Source: Ophiocordyceps camponoti-saundersi (nom. inval.) | Lineage: Eukaryota; Ascomycota; Sordariomycetes; Hypocreales; Ophiocordycipitaceae | DNA length: 64,000 nucleotides | Assembly: GCA_003339415.1 (NCBI GenBank) | Contig: PDHQ01000027.1 | Coordinates: 186,001-250,000, forward strand | Direction: 5' to 3' | Part shown: positions 25,437-36,200 of the stretch, in pieces | Position numbering within the stretch: the stretch's first letter is position 1 | Layout of the letters: each line of letters opens with the position of its first letter | Notes under the pieces: model-generated | What the model was told of the DNA's origin: nothing | Databases searched by the model: none | The model's input: the letters and a program-made list of their open reading frames with translations, nothing else | Made by a program: the position numbers and the translations under genes

Positions 25437-27080
25437 ATGCGCTTCCACCTCTCTAAACTGGCCCTATTGGCATCCGCCGGCAATGCCCTTTCGTCCAACG
25501 ACATACCCAAAGATCTTCCCGCCTCGGCACTCCTGGCCTCTGCTCAGACGCACCTGGCAAACGGCGAGACGAACGAGGCCCTCGTCTACTATGACGCCGC
25601 TATCGCCAAAGACCCGAGCAACTACCTAACGCTTTTCAAGCGCGCCACCACCCATCTATCTCTCGGTCGAACCGCACACGCCACCGATGACTTCCACAAG
25701 ATCCTCGAGCTCGAACCGCGCTTCGAAGGCGCTCATTTGCAGCTGGCCAAGATTCACGCCAAGGCTGCCAGGTGGGAGGACGCCAGGAAGGAATACAAAG
25801 CCGCCAGCAAGGGCTCCGACGCGCCCGAGCTCGTAGAGCTGGCCGAGGCAGAGGGCGCCGCTCGGTTAGCTGAAGACGCTGTAAAGGCGGCCAAATGGGA
25901 AGAGTGTGTCAACCAGGCTGGCATCGCTATCCTCGTCGCCTCGAGATGTGCAGCCCTGCGCGATACGAGGGCTCGCTGCCGCTTCGAGCGAGGGGAGATC
26001 GAGGAGGGCATGGGGGATCTGCGCCATGTCCTACAGATGCGCCCGGGCGATACAAGCCCTCACGTTCTCATTTCGGCCACCACCTTTTACGGCCTCGCCG
26101 ACCTCGAAAATGGCCTAGCCCAGATCAGGAAGTGCCTTCACTCTGACCCGGACTCGGACGTCTGCAAGAAGCTTCACCGAGAAGAGAAGCTCATTCACAA
26201 GTCCTTTCGTAAGATCGAAGGCCATCTCAGCAAGGGCCAGTCAACAGCGGCTGGACGCGCGCTCGTAGGCACCGCAGATGAGCCGGGCCTCATCACCAGA
26301 GTTAGAGACCAGACCAAGGAGCTGCGGAAACATGGAAGCATTCCCGTCAAGGCCAGGGCTGCCCTCTACAACGAGGTGGTCGAGTTGACCTGCCAGGCCT
26401 TCCTTGAGGTGAGAGCTGAAGACTGGCGCAAAGACAAGTCGCTGAGAAAGCGCACTTGAGCCTGCTGACACGAACGTTTCAAGTCAAACCACAAAGACTC
26501 GCAAAAATACTGCGAAGAAGCCCTGGACCTGGACCGCGACTCCTTCTGGGGACTCGTCTACCGCGGCAAGTCTCTCCTCAGAAAGGAACAGTACGATGCG
26601 GCCATCAGTACCCTCAACAAGGCAGCCGAGCTGCGTCCCGAGCGCCAGAACAAGGTCGAACCCATCCTCAAAAAGGCGCAAGACGCCCTGCGTCGAAGTA
26701 AGACTAAGGACTACTACAAGGTCCTTGGCGTGCCCAGGGACGCCGACCAGCGACATATCAAGTCGGCCTACCGTAAGGCCTCGAAGCTTCACCACCCCGA
26801 CAAGGCGGCCAAGCAGGGCATCGGCAAGGAGGAGGCCGAGAAGAAGATGGCCGCCATCAACGAGGCGTACGAGGTCCTCAGCGACCCGGAGCTGCGAGAG
26901 CGCTTCGACAACGGAGACGATCCCAACTCGCAGGAGAAGGCGAACTCCTTTCAGGGCAGTCCCTTCAACGGTGCCCCATTTATTTTCCGCCAGCAAGGAG
27001 GTAGCGGCGGGCAGGCCAACTTCAAGTTTCACTTCGGAGGGGGCGGGGGCCCCTTTGGCGGAGGCGCCTTTGGCTTCTAG
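25437..27080 (+). CDS. ER-lumenal TPR/DnaJ co-chaperone, P58IPK/DNAJC3 type
   Basis: Two exons, 25437-26408 and 26484-27080, encode 522 aa. The 75-nt intron (26409-26483) has donor GTGAGA, branch site GCTGAC and acceptor AAG, and splits the gene in phase 0. Residues 1-18 or so (MRFHLSKLALLASAGNAL) look like a signal peptide. Residues 24-395 are TPR-type helical repeats. A J domain spans about 400-468 (DYYKVLG onward) with the HPD triad at 428-430. The tail is Gly/Phe-rich, as in this family (FKFHFGGGGG). Members bind unfolded clients with the TPRs and stimulate the Hsp70 BiP/Kar2 through the HPD loop in the ER lumen. I chose the first in-frame ATG because it places the signal peptide at the N-terminus; upstream in-frame codons lack an ATG. 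There is no C-terminal HDEL. Length is close to the usual 500-525 aa. The gene converges on the carrier gene. Codons show no RIP. Confidence 0.93.
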
Positions 27081-27545
27081 TTTAGACACGACGGGCGGCG
27101 GAGAAGGACGAGCATTGAGAAAAAGGCGCTGGTTAATGCTTTTGTTTTCTTCAATTATTAGATCAATGGACCCTTGTTCCCTTATCCAACATACATACAT
27201 ATGCCTCCCGTTCGCCCGAACTAGAGAGAGACAGATCTATATTCGCATTGATGCCCACCCATTTGCTTCAACGTACAAGTATATCCCCGACAAGGGAGGG
27301 CCTGGTTGTCCCTCGTCGAGATCACACTCGTCGAGGGCCTTTCCCGAACTCCCCGACCCCTTCTATATACAGCACCACTAGACTCTCGCGACACTCATGT
27401 CGGACTACAAAGGGGATATATAGAGGTAAGTTGCAAGTGAGGACACACCGGTCGATCGCAAACACCTGTAAGCTGCCGCCACGCGCCTTGAATGATGAAG
27501 GTGGCGTTTCCTGGGCGACGAAGTACGCAACTGGCCAGTCGACGC
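27081..27545. other. Convergent intergenic region
   Basis: These 465 bp lie between the stop codons of the DnaJ gene (+) and the carrier gene (-), so they should hold both 3' UTRs. No canonical AATAAA-centred signal stands out. Short open frames here show no domain or codon pattern and were not called. Confidence 0.5.
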
Positions 27546-28880
27546 TCACGCAGCGTCGTTGCGCTCGATAAAGTAGGACCTACAATCGTCATCAGCGGCT
27601 GCCTTGTGCCGCCACGACACAAAGAGACCATACTTGGAGAACTCATATGCGGTCCAGCAGATGGCGGTGCTGGGCATGGTAGTGACCACCCTGGGCCGGA
27701 CCCCCTTGAAGAAGCCACGAAAGCCTTCCTTTTGATACAATAACCTGCATCCCGCGGCAAATCCATTGACCCTGCGGACCTGGGGGTCTGACGAGGTTCC
27801 GCGCGTCTGTAAGATCGTCTTTACCACGTCCATCGGGGTTGTCAGACCAGCGGCGAAGCCTCCCGCCACGGCACCGGCCAAACAGTGCGTCAGGGGATCG
27901 TATTTCTTATGAGGGTTCATCGTCGTTGATATGGACTCGTATGCGAGAAACTGTAGTGCAGTGAAGGGCACCGTCATGGATAATGTGGTCGGATAGGATA
28001 TATAAAAGGCCCCAATGCCCTCGTTTCGATAGATGAATTTGGCGCAATCGACCATGGAGCGATATATCTTGCTCGAGTCCTGGATCTGCATTCGCTGCTT
28101 GATGACTGCATGGTAACGGGTCAACTTGGTAAGAGGTTCGAAAGGCGCTGGACGAGAACCCACCATCAAAGGGGTTCATAAAAGCATCGCTGGCAATCGT
28201 GGCGGCGGCGCCACTCGTCGCTGTCAGGTATTGGTAATGTGAGGTTTAATGTCCAGAGAGTATCTTGCGAGGCGACGTACCGGCTGCGAGCGGATGGTGG
28301 ACGCCGGTTTCATTACCTCCCATGGCATGTTTTACTGCCTCATATGTGGCAAAGTAGACGGCATGGGCGGGACCTGAACTTGGGTGAGTCGAGGAAATAC
28401 CTTTTAGCAGCACCACGAGCAAGGCTAGATCATAACTAGGCTCACCTGCTCCAACTATTACGCTTGACATTCCGCGCCAAAGGCTGAAGAAACCCTCGCC
28501 CGAAGCTATCTGATAGGTGTTTCGCAGAACTCCTGTGTAAGCGGGTTTGGCGTTGGAGTTGAGGATCTGCATGCGAGTCTGAAAGCCCAAGTCGGGGGTC
28601 AGCCTGTATCTGTAGCATGGACCCGGAAAGGGGTAAGACTCGCTTTTATGGCGTCGATAGGATACATGACAGTGTGTTCCTAAAGCTGGTCAGTCCCGAG
28701 TCTGCAGTGGTAAAGGTCTGACATACGGCGATGCCAGCGAAGGCCCCGGCCACCATGTTCTGGAGCAGAGAGAAGTTCGGGGGGAGCGCTTCGTAGCTGC
28801 GAAGGAGAGGTCAGCGCGCATGACGCAAGGAGTCGCGTCTTGGGCTCTCACTCATAGTCCTCTGCAGTCGGCTGGGCCAT
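27546..28880 (-). CDS. mrs4: Mitochondrial iron carrier, Mrs3/Mrs4 (mitoferrin) family
   Basis: Eight exons on the minus strand: 28880-28852, 28796-28727, 28679-28644, 28578-28446, 28373-28281, 28220-28164, 28105-27634 and 27579-27546. They join in frame to 307 aa, the usual size for the family. The start MAQPTAEDYDYEALPPNFSL matches fungal homologues. Three carrier signatures are present: PIDAIK (residues 40-45), PFDVIK (137-142) and PMDVVK (230-235), each starting an odd-numbered helix of the six-helix fold. GAGPAHAVYF and MNPFDVIKQRMQ are typical of mitoferrins, which move ferrous iron across the inner mitochondrial membrane for haem and Fe-S cluster synthesis. Introns are 47-72 nt. The third (28579-28643) appears to be GC-AG, and the fourth and seventh are multiples of three without stops. 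Substrate is inferred from family resemblance. Confidence 0.93.
28579..28643 (-). other. Probable GC-AG intron in the mitochondrial carrier gene
   Basis: To join ...YPIDAIK to TRMQIL, as the family requires, the intron must begin GCGAGT after AAA and end TTTCAG. It has a good branch site (GGCTGACC). The only phase-compatible GT donor (GGGTCC) would add seven residues in the conserved signature loop. Confidence 0.7.
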
Positions 28881-30182
28881 TTGGGCTCTGCCTAAGAGCT
28901 TGGTGTCGAGAGCAGCCAAACTGGCAGATACGGCGTAGAAAAAGTCGCGCCCCCCCCCTCCTTAAGAATTTCGAGAAATGACGACTTGAGTATGAAGGAG
29001 TCAAGAAAGGGAAGCGAGCTCTCGGCACTCGGACAGGCGATTGGCGGCGGAGAGGAGAGTCGACACTGCGACGGCCTTTTTTTCTTCCGCTACGATGATG
29101 AATGGCAAAGACAATGCTAAAGAGAAAGACGAGAGAGACAACAATCAAGGATAAATACCGAGGCAAGTAAGTCGAGACCAACAGAGAGGTTGAATGGCGA
29201 TGCCGCTGATAGCAGCGAGAAAGAAAAAGGAAATTGAAAAATTTAAACACCCTTGGTCGTCGCTCTAGCACCTCTGGTTGACAGCCTCGGACGTTCGGCG
29301 GGCGGTTGCGAGACAGTGCTCCCTTACACTCGAGCACGGTGGTGATGCTCACACCTGGTTAGTAAGACCTACCTAGTAAGTACCTAGGTTACTGGTGGCG
29401 CCCTGTGCAGTACAATGTCAACCTGACCATCAGGTCCGACCTCCAGCCGACCAGAAACCCACTTGTGAATTATGTAATCTGACTACTACACACGGGCGCA
29501 GTACTTCATAACATAAAGGTAGGGACTTTACCTACCTATGAATATCAATTCCGATAAATAAATAATAAATATATACTATACCTAAGATATGAATTCTCAC
29601 GATAGTTACTCTTCTGCTTTTTAAAAAAATAATTAATTATTTCTCCGGCCTGTGGAGGCAGGCGCCGACGAGCCTGATTGGGGTTTAAATTGGCACGTAC
29701 CGGCCGGGTCAGACTTATCGTGGATATTATCCTTCTATCCCCCTTTTTGGGAGGCCTACTAAATCGACTCTCTTGGCCGGTGCAGCCGCCTATTCCTCTC
29801 TTTCTGTTACAGCCTTACAGGTATGATGGGCAGGGACGACTCACGAGGCCCTGCTACGGAAGGCACGATTAGTACGGCTGCGGGCATAACTTGGCACGCC
29901 CCCTCTCCCGTTTCTACGGAGGAGACAGATCATCATCCATACCTACCTAGGTAGGGTTAGATTGAGCACGACCCATTTGCTGCTTTTAAGGCACTTAACC
30001 GTTCCTTCTGCAGGTATACGGACAGCCGTACTCCGTTGACGCACACATACTCCGTTACTCCCTATGGTGGTCGTCCCTAGGATGTCTGAATCTGTTCCTC
30101 TTTCCTCGCACAACCCCAATACATATTCGTATACACATGGATATCTAAATGGCTGATGTAGGTAGTAGGGGTCCATTCCCGT
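28881..30182. other. Intergenic region between atg9 and the carrier gene
   Basis: It lies between the carrier start (read leftward) and the atg9 stop, so it should hold the carrier promoter and the atg9 3' UTR. Visible features are a run of nine C at 28950-28958, ACCTAGGT-type motifs near 29385-29392, a perfect 14-bp palindrome CCTACCTAGGTAGG at 29942-29955, and a short AT-rich patch at about 29.51-29.64 kb. No supported gene was found. Confidence 0.5.
29942..29955. promoter_or_regulatory. Perfect palindrome CCTACCTAGGTAGG
   Basis: A 14-bp self-complementary site about 230 bp beyond the atg9 stop codon. The core ACCTAGGT recurs near 29388. Similar CCTAGG-centred words are common in intergenic DNA of many moulds; function unknown. 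Confidence 0.4.
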
Positions 30183-32987
30183 CTATAACACGCCTCCCCG
30201 CCGATGGTGCGTCTGTTGCAATTGATAAATCAGTCCTAGAACCCCTGTTTCGTGCTCTTCAGCGCTGTTCTCACGGCTCAGATCTTGGGCCGGTGACGTC
30301 TCCCATGTGGACTCGCCAAGTATGTTTGTTCCTTGTCCCACTTGTACGTGAATGTGATCCTCTTCCTCATCTCCATCTTCCGCCATCTCCTCGATTATTT
30401 GACCCTCGCCACGGTAACCGGCTCGGCGATGACGCGATTTATGCACGCTTCTCACCCCCACCCCTAAGCTGACCACCGGCGGTTGATGATCTGGGTCAAG
30501 AAGGACAGACGCCATCGGTGACGGTTGAGCGATGTTGTTCCCGGCTCGTCCAGCTACGCGGAGACCTGCCACCCGGCTTCTGGCCCGACCCGACTCGACA
30601 AGCCGGCCAACGTGTGAGCTCTGCATGTCTGCCGCCAGCGTGGGCGAGTTGAGGCTCGGAAACGCGGGCGGTGGATAGAACTGTTGCCGAAGCCCAGGGG
30701 GCATGTGTCCCGGAATCCCTGTCCTGGGATTCATTACATAGTTGTCGATGAATCCGTAGTACGACGCGGCCATCTTTCCATGCTTGGTAGAATAGTAGTC
30801 TTCCCTGACATCATGGCCGGTACCTTGCTGCACCCCAGCGCCACCGCCCTTCTTGAAATCGAAGACGGCGAATGAACACACGTAGCCCAATCCATCGACG
30901 TGTATCGTAAATTCCCGAAAGAAGTCGACGATTTGCTCGCTGCAGTCCGGAAGTGAGAACAGTAGCAGCAATGGCGTCGTTATGATCCCCATAATCTCTT
31001 CCAGAAAGATTACAACCTTCATCTTGTACAGTTCCGAAAACTCTCGCTTAACCTCGAAACTGTGTAACCGGTTCTGCCAATGGTCGGGCATATAGTGCGT
31101 GTATTCGATGACGTTGCGCAGCGCGTACTCTGGATTAAAGACACTCGTCTCCTCCGATATCATCCCGCGCGCCATAGCCCAGATACCTCCAAACATTCCT
31201 AGATAGAAGAGGACTGTTCGATCCTTCGTGATCTCAAACCCAAGAAACAGTTCAGAGTCTAGGATCGTGCAGACCGCTAGCACAGCCGTGATGGCTCCGC
31301 ACACGAAGGCAACGCTTCGTGCAACTTCCTCCGTTATTCTCTTCGGAAACTGGTCCATGTATCGCGTCGCAAATGGGAACGACATATTAAGTCTCTCGTA
31401 GAATATGTGTGGCAACTCGTTGAACTCTCTGAATTTCCACTCAGCCAGGGCAGTGTATTTCCGGGCCGCTGCCGATTTAGGGTCCTTTTGATATTCCTGA
31501 CATCGACCTTTAGCCAAGACCTCGAACTGTCCAAAGAAGAAAACGACTTACGTTGTAATATGTGAAAAAGTAGACGATGACCACGTATGCGAAAACCACC
31601 GGCGCAAAGACGAGATTTAGTAGTCCGGCGAAAATGAATCGCTGCCTCAACCTCTTGATAAGTATGCCTCTCCTGTCAGCTCTAAGGAAATCTTGTCGGA
31701 CTTGTCCGGAGTCGTTGAAGACCATGTCGACGATGCTGTAGTGGAGATACCACTCCATCGTCTTGGAGAACAGCTGCCTACCGCGCAGAAATGGTAGCGG
31801 GAGAGAGAGGTTGAGAATATCCTTATTGATCATGGCGATCAGATAATTGTCCTTACGCATAAGCCGATTCGCTATGTCGTGAGCATCCAACCTCTCTTTC
31901 GATTGACTGCCGATGAATTTCCGCAAGTTCGGTGGCATGTTGGTTGCCGTCTTTGGGTTTTGATCCCGGAGCGTCATGATCCGAGCTACAATGTCCTGCC
32001 ATGATACGGTCTGCATATCCTGCTCCGGTATCTCGAGAAGGTGTGAATAGAAGTCGCGGATCTGAAGAAGTCGTCGAATCTCCAGGAAATATTGCACCGA
32101 CTTCCAGATGAAGAAAAAGGAATACATCCAGATACCCAAGTTCCAGATACCCGACATCTTGGATGTACATTTCTTGATGACGACTTGATCGAGAGAATTG
32201 CTATGAGGCAGCGCCTTATAATCGACACATTGGCTGAGAAATGTCAGAAGCACGGCAACAAAAAGCGTTTCCCTGTGTTGCATCGGTTAGCCAAGAGTTG
32301 CCAGGCAGCACACCAAGAACTATGTCCAGAGCAAACTTACAAGAGCCACAAGGCGTTCGAAAACAGAATGCAACCAAGCCCACCTCCTTCGTAGTACTGA
32401 TACACGTCTCTCATAAAGTTATCGAGGTTCGACGTGTTGGCCCATCTCCAAAGGGACTTTTCGCGGTGGCTACCCATTATCAGCCCTGTCATTATAGATC
32501 TTGGTTGCGTGGCGGTTCGCGATCTAATTGCAGAATTCTGACGGGTTTGTTGCTGTACATTTGGTGTATCCCATTGTTCGCTAGGACTTCTTCGCACTCG
32601 TGGCTGAGCTTGTCGGTTTGAAGGTATTGGATTAAACATGTCGGGAGCATCGTTGGTATTGGCTTCAATCAACAGAGAAGCGGGGACATCACTATCGAAG
32701 TAGTCGTCAGGGCCTGGCCACCTCGCTAAGGCATCATGCTGCTGCCTCGTTGCTTTTCCCAACTGACCCATCCCATCCAAGTTACTGTCGATCGTGACAT
32801 GACTATCGTCTGCAGCAAAAGCCGCCGCATCAAGTCCAGAGAACTGGTGCTGTAAATTCTGTTCGTCGACAATTAACCCTGTGCCGCTCTCCAAGTCAAC
32901 ATTGCCGCCGCGAGAGAGGGGTTGCTCGTAAAACGATCCAGTACCCCTCGAGGACCGGCCTAGGCGGTTGAGCAGGTTTGAAGCCAT
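30183..32987 (-). CDS. atg9: Autophagy-related protein 9 (lipid scramblase)
   Basis: Three exons, 32987-32341, 32272-31552 and 31496-30183, encode 893 aa. Introns are 68 nt (32273-32340, GTAAGT, branch GCTAAC) and 55 nt (31497-31551, GTAAGT, branch GCTAAA). Residues 1-175 are a polar, disordered-looking N-terminus. LWRWANTSNLDNF (about 179-191) opens the conserved core. Membrane segments are visible near 205-228, 258-279 and 430-452, with further hydrophobic stretches after residue 500. Diagnostic blocks include FLSQCVDY, DFYSHLL, SKERLDAHDIANRLMRK, EWKFREFNELPH, GFEITKDRTVLFYLG, NPEYALRNVIEYTHY and REDYYSTKHGKMAASYYGF. The last about 200 residues are polar and variable. Atg9 is a trimeric scramblase on Golgi-derived vesicles that seed the phagophore and works with Atg2/Atg18. 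The gene is full length, unaffected by RIP and lies upstream of the carrier gene on the same strand. Confidence 0.97.
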
Positions 32988-33199
32988 AACTATGTCGAAG
33001 ACGTTTACGAAGCCTCACAGCAAGCTGCACAGGCCTCCGTTTGTACTGCGAGCACCTGGAACGAGCCTTGAGGCTCACATTCATCTGCCTACCTGGTTCA
33101 AACGCTGAGAATAGTGAAACACGTCAAGTGCGATGATGTCAGGCGTCTAATACCGTCATGTGTGCTGGGGCACTTATATACGTACAGTTGATGGCGGGC

Positions 33200-33217
33200 A
33201 TAGGTCATATGACCTAT
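33200..33217. promoter_or_regulatory. Perfect 18-bp palindrome ATAGGTCATATGACCTAT
   Basis: Self-complementary over all 18 bp, 213-230 bp upstream of the atg9 ATG. It is a candidate dimeric transcription-factor site; function unknown. Confidence 0.5.
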
Positions 33218-33228
33218 CTTAGTTACAT

Positions 33229-33243
33229 ATAAGTGACACTTAT
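33229..33243. promoter_or_regulatory. Inverted repeat ATAAGTG-A-CACTTAT
   Basis: Seven-bp arms with a one-base centre, 12 bp from the 18-bp palindrome and next to the compositional boundary. CACTTAT also occurs once more near 33171-33177. Confidence 0.45.
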
Positions 33244-33260
33244 ACCTTAGATATAGACAG

Positions 33261-36200
33261 ATAGCTTAGGCCTTTCTAGTTTTCAATATAATTAACCGAG
33301 CTTTACTACCTAAATATAGGTTTCCTTATAATTTGCTTATTTTATAGCTATATAAGGCTATCCTTAGTAGTTAGGTAATATAGCTATTTATCTAATAACT
33401 AAGATAGGAGGTTTTAAGCTTTTAACGTAATCCGCCTTACCCGCTATAAATAAAAACTATATAATTAATTAATTTAACTTTTAAACTAATATTACTAAAA
33501 GCTTTATTTTTACTTTTTAAAAACTTTCTTCTTTACTTAAACTTAATTTTTTATTACTATATAATTTTTTCTTTCTCTAAACTTATAAAAGCTTAATAAT
33601 TTATAACTTTTTACTTAAAGGTTAACTTAAAATTTAGGATAGTTTTTACCTTAACCTAATACCTAATTAAATCCCCCTCTCTTTTCCTTTTTTTCTTCCT
33701 TTTTTTCCTTTTCTTTTTTTCCCTTATTAGGAGGACCCCTTATTTAAATATATATTAAAAGTAATAAAACCTTATACTAAAGTTATTATATTTAATATCT
33801 TTTTCTTATTTAAGCCTTATATTAATTATTACTAATCTTAACTTATTTCTTATATTATTTAAGTTTTTTATAGCTTTCTAATACTAATTTTTAAATATAC
33901 CTTTTTATAATAACGGGATAGGACCCGTTATTTAGCATTCCGCTCGCTATAATATATTTATTATTAAGGAGATAATAATAGCGCCTACGACGGCTAAGGC
34001 CGAGGCCTAAGGAGCGGGCAATACTCCTATAATTATAAATAGGGGGTTATAAGGACTATATTAGTCCTTATAATATTCCTAATCCGGCTAAGGGTAATAT
34101 AATAATAATATTAAAATAAATAAAGCGATAAACTAAGTATAATATTTTAGTAATTATAATATAAAAAATATATATATTAAGCTTACCGCGATAATATTAG
34201 CTATAGCGTTTTCTAAAATATAAGATATTATAATAGCTATTAAGGCTAGATTTTATAAAAAATATATAGCTACCTTAAAATAAACTAAAACTTAACTTTT
34301 ACCTAAGATTATTAAATTAATTAAAAAAATAAATATAAAAGCTATATAGAAAGCTTTTTTATTAATTATTAGCTTTAATATTAATTAAGCTTATTTTATA
34401 TAAGCTTTTATAGCTATTAATAAATATATAATAATTAAACTTATCTTAAGCTACTTTAATAAAGAAATTATTATATTTATAAAAAATATTATAATTAATA
34501 TAAATACCTTATAATTAACTTTATAAAAGATTATATAAGTAATAAATATAGCTTTAAAATATAAAGCTATATTAATAATATTATAGCTCCCTAATAGGGA
34601 TATTATAATTATATTTTATTTAAAATATAAAAGGTAAATAGCTTTATTTAAATAAATCTTTATTATTTTTAGAAAGAAAGTAGTTTATAGCTAAAAAACT
34701 TACTTAATTATAGCGAAAAGAGTATATATAAAGGCCGCTTATAATAACTAAAATATACTAATATAATAAATTAAGAAAGTTAATAAAGTTAAAATTACCT
34801 AAGTTTAAGCTTTCCTACCTTATAGTAAGAAAGCTATATATATATATTTTATATTAAAAAATTATTAATATAATTAATATTAATAAACTTATATAAAATA
34901 GATTTATTATAAATATAAAAACTTTTATACTAAGGTTTATAATAATATAATATAGTTTTAATAATATTATTAATCTTATAAATTTAAATATATAGTAAAA
35001 TATTATAATAAATAATTATATTATAGCCTTTATATAGCTATAATATACTTAAAAAGGGAGGGCGTATACTTAGCTTTAGCTAAAAATAAAACTAAAAGTT
35101 ATTTTTTTATAAAGGATATTATATTTTATAATTTTAAGATTATCTTATTTTAAAAATATATTAAAATTAAATATATAATAATTATATTTATAAATTATAT
35201 AAGTTTTAAAATTCTTTATAAGTAACTTAATCTTAATTTAATAATAGCTTTATTAAGGTTTAATTTTAAAAATAATCTCTTATACCCGTATTATAATTAT
35301 AAGCTATAATCTAATTTAATATAAATAAGGACTTTAGTTTAATATTAAAAAGGGGCCGTAATAAGACAAATATTACTCTTAATACTTAAGGAGGATAAGG
35401 AGCTAGTAAGGGATAAGGAGCCCCCTTATTTACCTTAATATAACTATAAACTTTTACCTTATCCGCTTTTAATAAAAATTAAAATATTTTTTTAAAATAT
35501 ATAAAAGCATAACTATTTTATATATATAGCGCTTTATAGCTTAATTAGCTATAACCTTATTTATATATAGGAATTATAATATAATTAAATTAGTTATTTA
35601 CTACTTTTTAATATTTTATTATATAAACTTATAAATATTAATAGCTAAGCGATTTTTTATATTTATAAATAATTAAACTTTTCTTTTTAAACCCCTCTTA
35701 CTACCCCTAATATAATATTAATTTTTTTCTATACTTTACCCTTATTATAAATTATATTTATCTATTTTCCCTTATTAGTAATTAAGTTAAAGCCCCTTTT
35801 TTAAAAAGATATTATTTACCTTAACTTTAGCCTAATAGCTACCCTTTTATATAATAACTTTAACCTTTATTACCCCTTTTAATATTATTATAAATAGTCC
35901 TCCCTTAAGGTATCTAACTTTTTTAAGCTAGTAACTAGCTTTTAACTAAGACTCTTTATATATTTAAGTAAAGTTATTTAAGAAATATATAATAAGTAAA
36001 CTAAAACTATTAACTTAGCTTAAGCTATATTTAACTACTAAGCAATATATTAAAGGAATTACCTTAACCTTATTAGCTTTAATTATATTTTATAAGTTAT
36101 CCTTATTAATATTAACTTTTACTTTAATATAACTTTAATTAAGCCTTTTACTTAAATATCTTTATAGCTAAGATATAAAATTAATTTAAACTAAACTTAT

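Larger units (their letters stand above)
32988..33260 (-). promoter_or_regulatory. atg9 upstream region at the edge of the AT-rich block
   Basis: Only about 270 bp of normal-composition DNA separates the atg9 start from RIP-degraded sequence. It contains two perfect inverted repeats, 33200-33217 and 33229-33243, listed separately. The promoter is therefore short or extends into the degraded block. Confidence 0.45.

Noticed and set aside
26484..27200. A 238-codon open frame on the minus strand opposite DnaJ exon 2
   Set aside because: It is antisense to a J-domain exon with strong motif conservation on the + strand. The low stop density results from GC-rich codons, and the translation shows no domain.
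28852..29352. 166-codon minus-strand open frame upstream of the carrier
   Set aside because: It overlaps carrier exon 1 in another frame, has low-complexity composition and no recognisable domain; more likely 5' leader and promoter.
29678..30176. Two short open frames between the carrier and atg9
   Set aside because: 64 and 77 codons with no motif, no splice context and no family resemblance.
24831..33260. Biosynthetic or defence gene cluster
   Set aside because: The only three genes are conserved housekeeping genes with unrelated roles; no tailoring enzyme, transporter or regulator accompanies them.
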